Shown piece after piece: positions 43,839 to 53,661 of a stretch of 64,000 nucleotides of DNA (position 1 is the first letter of the stretch; every line of letters starts with the position of its first letter). The notes under the pieces were generated by a model that had not been told where the DNA came from, searched no databases, and saw only the letters and a list, made by a program, of their open reading frames with translations. Source of the stretch: Azolla caroliniana (Eukaryota; Polypodiophyta); assembly GCA_043228905.1 (NCBI GenBank), contig JBHGNT010000002.1, forward strand, positions 6,696,001-6,760,000, given 5' to 3'. A program made the position numbers and the translations under genes.

Positions 43839-44313
43839 TGTTATGAAGATTTCCGGCTACGGTGTGAAACCGGGATGGAATGGGCAAGTCAGTAGTGTAC
43901 AACATGTGCACATGTATACTAGGAAATGGTGTATAGAAATAAGAGGGGAAATTTTATCCCACATTGTAAGGTCCCTCCCTCCTTGGGCTATAAAAGGAAG
44001 GGAGGGGTCACTTATGAAGGGGTTGCCTATTTTGAGTGAGAGAGGTATACCACTTAGGTCGAGGGTTTTCTTCTTGGGTTTCTTTTTGGGTTTCTATGCT
44101 TCTTTGCTTACTTATCGGGTTAGGGTTTTCTTGTAGTCGTTTTGGGTGCGGCCTATGCGGCCTTGGTTGTAATCATTTGTGAACTCTTAATATAGCATGT
44201 TGATGTTTCTTGTCTTATAGCATATTTGAGCTAAACTTCCATTTTGTGTCTTATTCCTTCTCCTCTACTCCCTAGTCCAAGACCCCCGTGGTCCCGCCTC
44301 GGATCCTACACGT
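43839..44313 (+). repeat. GagA 3' LTR, main part (interrupted by GagB)
   Basis: Collinear with the 5' LTR up to CCTACACGT, where GagB is inserted. The last 20 bases (ACTTGTGGAATATCGCAACA) lie at 49829-49848, beyond GagB. Tips are TGTTA and GCAACA, each a transition from TGTCG/GCGACA. Confidence 0.9.
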
Positions 44314-45111
44314 TGTCGTGAAGAATTTCGGCCAGAGACGGAAACCGGGAAACACTGGCTACATCGGCGAGGTGCAGCGTGTGTATGCACCCATGTACAT
44401 TTAGTGTGAATAACGAGGGCACCTTTATGGCGCCGAAGAGTAGTCAAGTCGGGACAGGCGATCCCATGTAAGTCGGTATTTATCCCACATTGTAACGCAT
44501 CCCTCTCCTTGTTCTATAAAAGGAAGGGAGCGCCCTTTGTGAAGGGGTTGCCCATTTTGGCGTTAGAGGGTATACCGTTAGATTTAGGGTTAGTTACGCT
44601 TCTTCTTCTTCTTCTTCTTCTTCTTCTTCTTCTTCTTCTTCTTCTTCCTTTCGTGTTTTGCTTAGGGTTTGCTTTGGCTCGGTCTCCTGTGCAAGACCCC
44701 GCTCGGCGCGACGAGCCGAGAGCTCCCCGACGGCGGCTTGACAGCAGACGACTGTTGTAACCTACCTTGGTCCGGCTCGAAGCCGGAAATGTATTCTTCC
44801 CTTTATATATATACATTTGCGTCAGTCTATGTATATTCGCGTCTCTGTTGGTGTCGGGTGCTTCCCCTTTCCTGCGTTTCCTGTACATAGGGGCGTGAGT
44901 CGGGTCGGCATGTGTGTGTATGTGCGTGTGTGTGCGTGAGTCGGTGTTAAGCGCGCGCTCCCTCTCTTTCTCTCTCTCCCTTCGGTCACTTCCGGTGTTC
45001 TTCTGGGATTCCCCAGAAACGGTGAAGCACGACTTCCTACGCTCCGTCACTCCCTAGTCCAAGACCCCTGTGGTCCCGCCTTTCTCCACGCACGCGCGTA
45101 ACAACAGGACA
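44314..45111 (+). repeat. GagB 5' LTR (798 bp)
   Basis: Starts TGTCGTGAAGAATTTCGG and ends AACAACAGGACA. TATA: TTCTATAAAAGGAAGG at 44512-44527. A CTT trinucleotide run at about 44598-44649 is longer than that in the 3' copy (49315-49362). TGTGTG/CTCTCT simple repeats occur near 44910-44980. Confidence 0.92.
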
Positions 45112-45148
45112 TCTTTGGTGAACCCGACGTGAAAGGCGGCAAGGGAGG

Positions 45149-46513
45149 ATGGAGTCGGAAGACGATGACCTCACGGTGATGGTGGCCGAAGTGGTGTTGG
45201 AGTCGGCATGAGTGGTGATGTGGCGAGAAGCAACGCAACAAGCGGTTGAGCGAGTGGTCGAAAGAGTCGGCCGTTTCAACGGGGACAAAGTCCCATCTTA
45301 CTTGGAAGCCTACAATGCGGAAATGGAGCGTGGCGTAGACGAGTCATTGAGGCTGGAGTTCTTCTGTCAGGTCGTAGCTGTCCGGATGCATGCGGAAGTA
45401 AAGGAGCTCCGTGAAGCTCATAGTTCGTGGGAGGCCTTCGAAGAGGCGCTCCTGAAGGCATACGGAGGACGGCAGAAGAGCCGGGGACGACACGACTTTG
45501 ACCAGTGGGTAGCATCGGCAAAGACCCATCGGGGCGTGACCAAGGCGTTCCGAGAGTTCGAGCGACGGCTTGCTCGGCTCCCGGAGCGGGAACCAGGTTT
45601 GGTGGGGGCAGACAATGTCCTATTGTTCGTCAGGTCGATCGACCAAGCAGAACGGGAGGCCATCAAGATTGAGCTCGAAGATGATGACGGAGCGAATGGG
45701 CTTACGGAGGACTGGTCGAAGGTCGGAAGGGTGTGCCAACGGCTAGACGATGAGCGAGCCGAGAAGGCTAAAAGGAAGGGGCGCGACGGCGTGCCATCAC
45801 AGCGGGAAGAGGCCAAACGACAAAGGGAGTTGGCAAGGATCGGCGTTGAGACCCGGATTGCGGAGGCGTACGCAGCTCTCGAGGCGATGCTCGAGGAAGA
45901 GGAAAGACCGAGGCCGCAAGCCGAGACTGAGGAGACGGACTTGCCCCACGCGACGGCGGAAGATCGGTACGACGGTACCACGGGAGAGGGTGCGGAACAA
46001 AACGCCCTCTCGACTTGCGGAGATAGAACGGCCAAGGACGAGGCCGAGATACAGATCGCAGGACCGGGTAGTTGGGACCAGCGGTTTCGGGCGTGTCAGC
46101 CCGAAACCCCGGAAATCGGAGAAGCAAGCCCAGGCGGGGCTTGCGCGATCGGTAAGAAGACGACCGCCGACCACGAAGAGTCGGTGGCTACGGACAAGGG
46201 CGTAAAACGGACGGGCGATTCTTTGTGTCTTCCCACACTTGCTCCCGAGACGATGGCAGTCGGGCCCGAGTGCCCACGTGAGTCCCAACCGGAGGAAGGC
46301 GGCGGCGAAGGACCAAGAATCACTGGCGAGACGATACAAGGAAGGAGCGGACGAAAGCCCACGGACCCAATTTCGGAGAACTCGGCGTTTGGGCCCGTAT
46401 GCCCATGTAAGACCGAGGAGATGGATGGCGGTACCGAGGAGTCCTGGCACGATGCCAGCGAAGATGGATGGGAGATGGCCATCGAAAGGGGTGACAAGGA
46501 GACCAAGGAATGA
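45149..46513 (+). pseudogene. GagB gag with an early TGA
   Basis: ATG 45149 gives MESEDDDLTVMVAEVVLESA, then TGA at 45209-45211. The frame then stays open for 433 codons from 45212. The Ty3 gag domain covers residues 20-190 of the open part: VGRFNGDKVPSYLEAYNAEM, SWEAFEEALLKAYGG, NVLLFVRSIDQAER. A coiled-coil stretch follows (about 190-250: REEAKRQRELARIG, YAALEAMLEEEER). The tail is Glu/Gly/Pro-rich. No zinc knuckle. The protein would form the particle; enzymes must come from elsewhere. Confidence 0.8.
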
Positions 46514-46519
46514 CCCGAC

Positions 46520-49029
46520 TGGGGACTGAACCACGCGACGCTCCGGTACGGGTGGAGCGTGATCTGGTCGTGGATTGTTCGATCGGGGCCAGAATCAGCA
46601 TAAAGGTGCCGATACGGGAGAGAGTGCGGGACGAGCCGCCCTCTTTTACATGGGGAGAAAGACCGACCGGGCGAAGGTCGAGAGTTGGAAGGAAGGTGAT
46701 CAAAGGTTCGGAACGAGTCTGGCAAGATCGGCATCGGAGCCGAAACTCCGGACATTGGAGAATCAAGCTCAGGCGGGGCTTGATTGATCACAGAGCAGAT
46801 GCTATCCACCGACACCACTAAAAGGGGCGGTGGTCCAGACGAGTTGCAAAAAGACGTTGCGAAATCGGTTACGCCACATATTATCCGGAGACTTCGGCAG
46901 TTCGGCCAACGTGGCAACGTGAGACCTAGGGAGAAGGCTGGTGGCGACAGGAGAACAGGACCCGACAATATGGAGAAGGACGAACGAACCCAGACGAGAA
47001 CCGGGCGGAGCGGACTCCCGGATGACCATTCCGGGAGGGAGGAAGAGAGCAGGCCTACGGAGAGGCCGAGGAGACAGTACGTCGGTACCACGGGAGAGGG
47101 TGCGGAACAAAATGCCCTCTCGGCATGCGGAAAAGGACGACCCGGGACAGGGTCAGGAAGACAAATCCGCGGCCCAAGGAGGATCCTTCACACCGGTTCT
47201 AGAGACTTCGGCAGTCGGCAACGCGGCCGACATAAGACCAAGATACTGACGCTGGCGGCGAGGTGACGAAGGAAAGGGCTACGGATGGGCGGCCCAAGGA
47301 GGATCCTTCACACCGGTTCTAGAGACTTCGGCAGTCGGCAACACGGTCGACGTAAGACCAGGATACTGACGGTGGCGGCGAGGTGATGAAGGCAAAAGGG
47401 CTACGGATGGGCGGTCTACGGAGATCCTCACACCGATCCGGCGGTCGACCCAAGAGCCGGCGTGAGTCCTATAGGGAAGATCGGTGGCGGCAGGAGAACG
47501 TGATCGGACGGCAAGAGGCGACGAACGGCAAGGAGGTATCAGGCCGGCGAGGCGGCCGCTAACCAAATCGGACCTTCCGGCAAGGTCAATGGGCGTCAGG
47601 AAATCCGGTCCTACGGGATCCCCACACTTAACCAGAGACTCCGGCAGTTCGGCCAACGTGGCAACATGAGACCGAGAGAGAAGGTTGGTGGCGGCGGGAA
47701 ACGGGACCCGACTACGCGGAAGACACGAGGAGAGTCGTGAAGGACTCCGACAAAAGACACCCAGATCTCGGCAAGCGACGAAACAAAGATAGGTCCTATG
47801 GGACCCTCACACCCCGGAGACTCCGGCAGTTCGGACAACGTGGCAATGTGAGACCTAGGGAGAAGGACGGTGGCGGCAGGGAACGGGACCCAATGACACG
47901 AGGTAGCGGATCGAGAGTCGGTAAGACGGGGCGGACGAAGTGCGAAACCCTCACCGGCCGGTTACGGTTTCGGAAGTAGCTTGTAGGGGCAAACACAAGG
48001 AGGTGTGTCGGGCCGGAAAGGCACACCAGGGACGGAACAAGAGTCTCGCAAGTGGCCATCGCGGGCCGGATCAAAGCGTGACTACGGGACAGCGTTCGGC
48101 ACAGGCGGTGCCGAACAAAGGAATCGGAAGACGGCATAAGGGAGGTGCCGGGAACGAGGTGACGAGTGCCTAGTGGACTGCACAGGGTCGGAGTCAGGGG
48201 ATGGCAAGAGAGGCCAAAGGAGGATCTTCCACACTCGCTTCGTAGGTCTCGGTAGCTCCGTCGAAGTAGCGAAGACTGACACGGCAAGCCCGAGGGTGAC
48301 AAGCTAGTGTGGGCGAGGGGACGATAGCAAGCGGAAGACTCAGGACCTGTTGCAGCAGCACGAAGACAAGAAGGGCCAAGCGGGCTACCACGAGGTGTTC
48401 CTCGAGTGCGGAGGACACCAGTATGCGGGTGAGTGGCGATGCGCGATCTGGCCGGGAAACGGGCCAACAAGGCGTGTAATGAACCGGAGTACGGCACAGC
48501 CAGTGCCAAACAACGGACGAGTGAATGTGGCACACGGAGGTGCCGGAGCGGAAAGGCGAGCACGGAGATGGGTTGCGTGGTTCGGAGGTAGCGTGTAGAA
48601 GGCCGAGAAGGATCCTCCACACCATTCCGGAGACCATGGTGGTTCGAGCAGACGTGACGATGTAAGACCATGGAGAAGGAAGGTGGCCGCGAGAGGACGA
48701 AGGCAATGCGAAACAACATGGGACGACAATCAAGACAACACGAATGCTCAACGGAGGACATTGGGCATACGGCGGGGAGCGGGGCGTGCATACGGCCGAA
48801 CAAGGGCCAGCGGAAGTACGCGTACTACGGAGATCGCGGTGGAGGACCCATCGACGGGTCGAACGAGCCTACGGGGAGGTAAGCTCGAAGGAAGAACCGA
48901 AGCCGACGGATCAAACCGGCAACGAGCCGGGATGCGGATTACGGAAGACCGGTTTCTCACCGGCCGAAATCTCTCACCCTTCACCGGAATTGGCACATAC
49001 CGATGGACGTGCGGTTAGGTGGGGGCGGA
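46520..49029 (+). repeat. GagB repeated gag-tail region
   Basis: Diverged units of about 120-200 bp. The motif GAGACTTCGGCAGTTCGG, with AACGTGGCAACGTGAGACC, occurs near 46890, 47640 and 47820 and in weaker form near 48630. A second pair with period 120 bp begins GCCCAAGGAGGATCCTTCAC at about 47172 and 47292. ACCACGGGAGAGGGTGCGGA recurs at 45976 and 47086. Read in shifting frames these give the same TPxLETSAV-type peptide as the GagA tail. Long ORFs on either strand here are by-products of high GC. Confidence 0.7.
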
Positions 49030-49322
49030 TGTCGTGAAGAATTTCGGCCAAAGGCGGAAACCAGGAAACATTGGCTACATCGGCGGGGTGCAGCATGTGT
49101 ACGCACCCATGTACATTTAGTGTGAATAACGAGGGCACCTTTATGGCGCCGAAGAGTAGTCAAGTCGGGACAGGCGATCCCATGTAAGTCAGGATTTATC
49201 CCACATTGTAACGCATCCCTCTCCTTGTTCTATAAAAGGAAGGGAGCGCCCTTTGTGAAGGGGTTGCCCATTTTGGCGTTAGAGGGTATACCGTTAGATT
49301 TAGGGTTAGTTACGCTTCTTCT

Positions 49323-49357
<35 letters not shown>

Positions 49358-49824
49358 TTCCTTTCGTGTTTTGCTTAGGGTTTGCTTTGGCTCGGCCTCC
49401 TGTGCAAGACCCCACTCGGTGCGACGAGCCGAGAGCTCCCCGATGGCGGCTTGACAACAGACGACTGTTGTAACCTACCTTGGTCCGGCTCGAAGCCGGA
49501 AATGTATTCTTCCCTTTATATATATACATTTGCGTCAGTCTATGTATATTCGCGTCTCTGTTGGTGTCGGGTGCTTCCCCTTTCCTGCGTTTCCTGTACA
49601 TAAGGGCGTGAGTCGGGTCAGCATGTGTGTGTATGTGCGTGTGTGTGCGTGAGTCGGTGTTAAGCGCGCGCTCCCTCTCTTTCTCTCTCTCCCTTCGGTC
49701 GCTTCCGGTGTTCTTCTGGGATTCCCCGGAAATGGTGAAGCACGACTTCCTACGCTTCGTCACTCCCTAGTCCAAGACCCCCGTGGTCCCGCCTTTCTCC
49801 ACGCACGCGCGTAACAACACGACA
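49030..49824 (+). repeat. GagB 3' LTR (795 bp)
   Basis: Preceded by the purine tract TAGGTGGGGGCGGA. Collinear with the 5' LTR; ends AACAACACGACA. Followed by ACGT and the last 20 bases of the GagA LTR. Confidence 0.92.
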
Positions 49825-49889
49825 ACGTACTTGTGGAATATCGCAACAACGTGTTACACGTTCCCACAATCACGTTCCCAGAACGTGGA

Positions 49890-51120
49890 GTCGATATTTC
49901 GTCTCCTTCATCGACTACTATACACGGCACACGTGGATCTACCTCATTGAGAAGAAGAGTGAAGTCTTCGACTGTTTCCGGGACCTCAAGAGTTTCGTCG
50001 AAAGGGAAACAGGAAGAAAGATCAAGTGCTTGCGCTCGGATGGCGGAAAAGAGTACTTTTCCGGTCAATTCAACGGGTATCTGCAACAGATGGGAATTCA
50101 ACGCAAATTCAGTTGCAGGTATACGCCGGAGCAAAATGGCGTGGCCGAAAGGAAATATCGGTCGATTTTGGAAGCGGCGCGGGCAATGCTGGAAGAAAAG
50201 AGTTTGCCCAAGTTCTATTGGGCCGAAGCGGTATGAACCACGGTCTACATCCAAAATCAGATCGGAGACAAAGTGTCGGTGCATGAGCTGTATTTCAGAA
50301 GGAAGCCGAATCTACGACACTTGAGAGTTTTCGGTAGCATTGCGTATGTGCATGTGCCGAAGGAGAAACGGAGGAAGTTGGACGCGAAAGCTGAGAAGTG
50401 TATCCTAGTGAGTTATTCGGAGGAACAGAAGGGTTATAAGTGTTATAATCCCCGAACCAAACAAGCTCGCATGAGCCGCGATGTTCTGTTTGATGAGTCC
50501 GCGTCCTGGTACTTGCCTCCGACTCCGGACCTCAACTACAACTCCAGATCGTCGGACCCGAGTTCTAACGATGAGGTCAGCGAGGCTGAAATGCCTCCGG
50601 ATGACCGTGAAATCAAGGCCCTCGATGAGAGTCCGATTTCATTTCGGCTAAGTGGACCGAACAAGCGACTGGGTCGGTTTGACCAGTCTGAAGAAGAGTC
50701 GGCGAGTAGTGGAGACTCGGCCATGCATTCCCCGCGCAGGAAGCCGAGGAGATGGCTTACGCGCAAGGAAAAAGGGAAGAAGAAGGTGTCGGATTACGGC
50801 ACGGATAGGAACGAGTCGGATCGATGCGAGTCCGACTCCGAGGGAAGTGATGACGGGTCTTCGAGAGCGAAGTCGGGGTCGGCTAAGAAAGCCTCAACAT
50901 CGGCTGAGCAATTACGCCCATCTACCCGCCAGAAGAACCCTGTTGTGCGGTTCCGATACAATGAGTACATGGTGCATCACTATGCGTACATGACCCGTGT
51001 AGTGGAAGTGCGTGAGCCGGAGAAGCGGCGAAGGACGCAAATTGGCGTGCCGCAATGGAGGAAGAGATGCGTGCATTGGCAGAGAATGAAACCTAGGACC
51101 TGGTTGACGCACCGAAGGGT
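49890..51120 (+). pseudogene. CopD integrase and linker
   Basis: Starts inside the integrase core: RYFVSFIDYYTRHTWIYLI near 49890, LRSDGGKEYFS (Asp; the usual DNGGE is DGGKE) and QNGVAERKYRSI (Glu). A TGA at 50234-50236 interrupts after FYWAEAV. The same frame continues VHELYFRRKPNLRHLRVFGS from 50273, then an Asp/Ser/Arg-rich linker. A frameshift near 51030 and a TAG near 51092 precede RT. Confidence 0.85.
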
Positions 51121-52644
51121 GTGAAGCCAATCGGATGCAGGTGGGTGTACAAGGTCAAGTACAACACAGACGGCTCGGTCAACAGATACAAGGCCCGGTT
51201 AGTAGCGAAATGCTACGCGCAGCAACACAGCATCGACTACGATGAGACGTTTGCGCCGGTCGCAAAGATGACGACCGTCCGTGTTTTTCTTGTGGTAGTT
51301 GCGGCGAAGGGGTGTCATTTACATCAGATGGATGTCAAGAATGCGTTCCTGCAAGGCGAGCTTGAGGAACAAGTGTACATGGTACAGCCCCCCGGATTTC
51401 ACTCTGGAATGAACACCTCGGTGGTCTGCCGGTTGAAGAAGTCCCTTTACGGACTTAAGCAAGCCCCGCGTGCTTGGAACACGAAAATCACGCAGCGTTT
51501 GCGTCGGATGGGTTTTGCGACTTCCAAATCGGACTCTTCACTGTTCATTCGGCAAGGTCGACTCGGGCCGGTTAGTATTTTACTTTATGTTGATGACTTG
51601 GTCATCACCAGCGCCGACCTTGATGAAATTGACCACGTAAAACTCCAACTCCCTGCATCATTTGACATGACGAACCTAGGGGACCTTCATTACTTCCCCG
51701 GGATCGAAGTGATCCGTACCCCCGAAGGCGTATTGATCAGCCAACGTCATTACGCGCTGAATATGCTCTTCAAGTTTGGGATGGAAAACTGTAAGCCCAT
51801 CTCGACGCCTCTGGATAGGAACGTGAAGCTTCGCCCAGATTCGGGAAAAGCGTGCGACCCGACAAGGTTCTGACAGATTGTCAGAAGCCTCATCTATTTG
51901 ACTATTACTCGGCCGGACCTCAATTACCCGGTCGGACTGATCAGTCAATTCATGTCATAGCCTACGGCCGAACACCTTCAGTGCACGCAAAGGATATTGT
52001 AATATGTCAGCGGCACGAAAGATATGGCGCTACTATATCGGGCAGGTGTAGCCGAACAGTTAGTCAGCTACACGGATGCCGATTGGGCCGGAAACGCCCA
52101 CGATTGTAGATCCACATCTGGATACGCATTCTCTCTAGGAAGTGCGGCGATTGTGTGGAGCAGTAAGAAGCAACCGACAATAGCCCTGTCGAGCACGGAG
52201 GTTGAGTATCGAGGGGCGACTGTCGCTACGTCCAAAGTCATTTGGCTAAAACGGCTATTACGGGGTCTACATGTAGAGGTGTCTGATCCGACGATGATCT
52301 ATTGTGACAACCTCAGCAGTATCCACCTTGCAAGAAACCCCGTGTTCCACGCCCGGACCAAGCACATTGAGGTGCGTTACCATTTTGTCCGCGAGCGGTT
52401 CCTTTCAGGTGAAGTCGGACTCATGCATGTTTCGACTAATCGGCAAGTTGCCGACATCTTCACCAAGCCTCTTGGCCTCGACAAGTTGCGACATTTCTCA
52501 GGTACGCTTGGGTTGCGTCGCCTTGACACGCCGAACTTGAGGGGGAGGAAGGAAGACGAACAGGAACAAGAGCATGAAAGGAGTGGAGGTGGTCATTGCA
52601 GCGGAAGTGACCCTGACACATATAATCGATTGAAGAAGTCATAG
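51121..52644 (+). pseudogene. CopD reverse transcriptase and RNase H
   Basis: RT: CRWVYKVKYNTDGSVNRYKA, DETFAPVAKMTTVR, QMDVKNAFLQGELEEQVYM, YGLKQAPRAW and YVDD in ILLYVDDLVITS (about 51586). The RT frame meets a TGA at 51871 and two further stops before RNase H. RNase H then reads cleanly at 52024-52644 (DADWAGNAHDCRSTSGY, LSSTEVEYRG, CDNLSSIHLARNP, ADIFTKPLGLDKL). All in frame 1. Confidence 0.88.
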
Positions 52645-53080
52645 AAAAGAGCAAGCGCCATAACCATAGGGAAGAGCTAAGGATAGCCGCATCAGGGGGA
52701 GATACAACCAAGAAGGGTGTAAAGGCCAAGACCAAGACGTGGTCTGATGTAGTCATAGGCCTAAAGACAAGAGACGAATTGGAGACAACCAATTCGGATG
52801 ACAGCGGAATTGAATCGGAAGTGTTTGACCCAATCGGAATGTTCGATTCAAATACACCAAATCAACTGAAGGCCATGCAAAGAAGAGGGCAGCGAAGGAC
52901 GCGCCGACACTGCGACAGAAAGGGAGCTGAGAAGGGCCAGATGAGCAAACAAGCTGACCGGAAGGGTCGAGGCGCGCGGAATCGAACAGGACGAGGAGCA
53001 CGAGCGAAGCGTGAGCTAGAAGAAACCGGAGTGGTGATCCAAAAGAACCTGAAGAGCCTCAAGTTGAGCTTGAGGGGGAG
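52645..53080 (+). other. CopD tail between RNase H and 3' LTR
   Basis: A 131-codon open frame (52779-53174) runs into the LTR. Its product is Arg/Gly/Lys-rich (RRGQRRTRRHCDRKGAEKGQ) without a known domain. Most copia elements have almost nothing here. The stretch ends with the purine tract GCTTGAGGGGGAG before the LTR. It could be a captured or low-complexity sequence. Confidence 0.4.
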
Positions 53081-53496
53081 TGTTGAGATACAAGCTCAAC
53101 ATTGGCCGGATCGGCTGTGCAAGCCGAGAACCGGATCGGTTGGGACCGATTGGTTAGGCCGGACCGGTGCGTAACGAGAAGTCGTAGCGGTGCGTAAACC
53201 GCGAGGCCATTAGAAAGATATTCCGCCTAGGAATATATTTTGGGAGTTAGTGTAGAGCTCAGTTATGAGCATTGAAGTACGTGTCAGTACTTCTATCAGT
53301 CCGTATGGACTTGTACAAAAGTGCTAACTGAGCACATCCTATGTACAGATTGAGTATTATTTTTTGAATTAGAGTTGTGTGTATTGACTCTCTATCTCTC
53401 TATGTCTCTCCTACGTATTGTGTGTGTCCAAACTCTCCATTAAACTTGTGTTTTCCTACATTCTGTTTTCTATTGCTTTCGCACGTTCTTTTTACA
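53081..53496 (+). repeat. CopD 3' LTR (416 bp)
   Basis: Same tips as the 5' LTR; lacks about 35 bp of GTGCGTAAA-type repeats. The GATTC duplication follows at 53497. Confidence 0.93.
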
Positions 53497-53661
53497 GATT
53501 CCCCATTATGCACATATCGCTAAACCACTCTATGAATTACTAAAGAAGGGTCGGAAGTTCGAGTGGGGAGAAGAGCACACAAAGGTTGTGAGGAGACTGA
53601 AGGGGATGCTGATGGCGGCACCAACTCTCCAGAAGGGGATGAGAAGGACCAGGCTATTTTA

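Larger units (their letters stand above)
44314..49824 (+). mobile_element. GagB: second gag-only LTR element, nested in GagA's LTR
   Basis: LTRs 44314-45111 and 49030-49824, 4-bp duplication ACGT at 44310-44313 and 49825-49828, PBS at 45116, gag, and about 2.5 kb of degenerate tandem repeats. No pol motif in any frame. The PBS, gag and pre-LTR sequence are related to GagA, but the LTRs are a separate subfamily. LTR copies differ at roughly a dozen or more sites by eye, so it is not very young. Confidence 0.9.
40665..49848 (+). mobile_element. GagA: gag-only LTR element (TR-GAG type), hosting GagB
   Basis: 5' LTR 40665-41214; 3' LTR 43839-44313 continued at 49829-49848; target duplication ACGT at 40661-40664 and 49849-49852. 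The internal region of 2.6 kb has the tRNA-Trp-type PBS at 41219, gag, a long repetitive gag tail and a purine tract (GATGGGGCTGGA) before the 3' LTR. No protease, RT, RNase H or integrase motif was found. It must have moved with enzymes of another element, plausibly a GypA/GypC relative. Confidence 0.88.
37633..53496 (+). mobile_element. CopD: Ty1/copia element split by Ty3-type insertions
   Basis: LTRs 37633-38083 and 53081-53496, TG...CA, iMet PBS, and 5-bp duplication GATTC at 37628-37632 and 53497-53501, which restores GypB's IWIPHYAHI when removed. Its own DNA is 37633-38993 (LTR, gag) and 49853-53496 (integrase, RT, RNase H, tail, LTR). Protease and pre-integrase are missing between them, lost with part of GypC. 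Many stops; inactive. Confidence 0.93.
32018..53661 (+). mobile_element. GypB: Ty3/gypsy element interrupted by CopD and two solo LTRs
   Basis: Same lineage as GypA by its gag, protease and RT text. Parts in order: 5' LTR (start approximate) to 33136, a PBS variant TGTTGAACCTGACGTG at 33141, gag, protease, RT, then CopD at 37633-53496, then 165 bp of RT connection (IPHYAHIAKPLYELLKK) at 53497-53661. RNase H, integrase and the 3' LTR are missing, lost where minus-strand GypD begins. Everything is heavily mutated. Confidence 0.8.

Noticed and set aside
41259-45211. TGA as selenocysteine or programmed readthrough in gag
   Set aside because: No SECIS-like or readthrough context noticed; CGA-to-TGA decay explains it, though the shared position is kept as a finding.
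46890-48690. CRISPR-like array
   Set aside because: Units vary in length and sequence and have no constant repeats with unique spacers; the context is a plant retroelement.
46096-48803. Long minus-strand open frames (331 and 335 codons) opposite the GagB tail
   Set aside because: They are Pro/Ser/Arg-rich shadows of GC-rich repeats on the plus strand, with no domain and no start context, and cross repeat-unit boundaries.
52779-53174. Envelope-like gene of CopD
   Set aside because: No signal peptide, membrane helix or glycosylation pattern; just a basic low-complexity frame running into the LTR.
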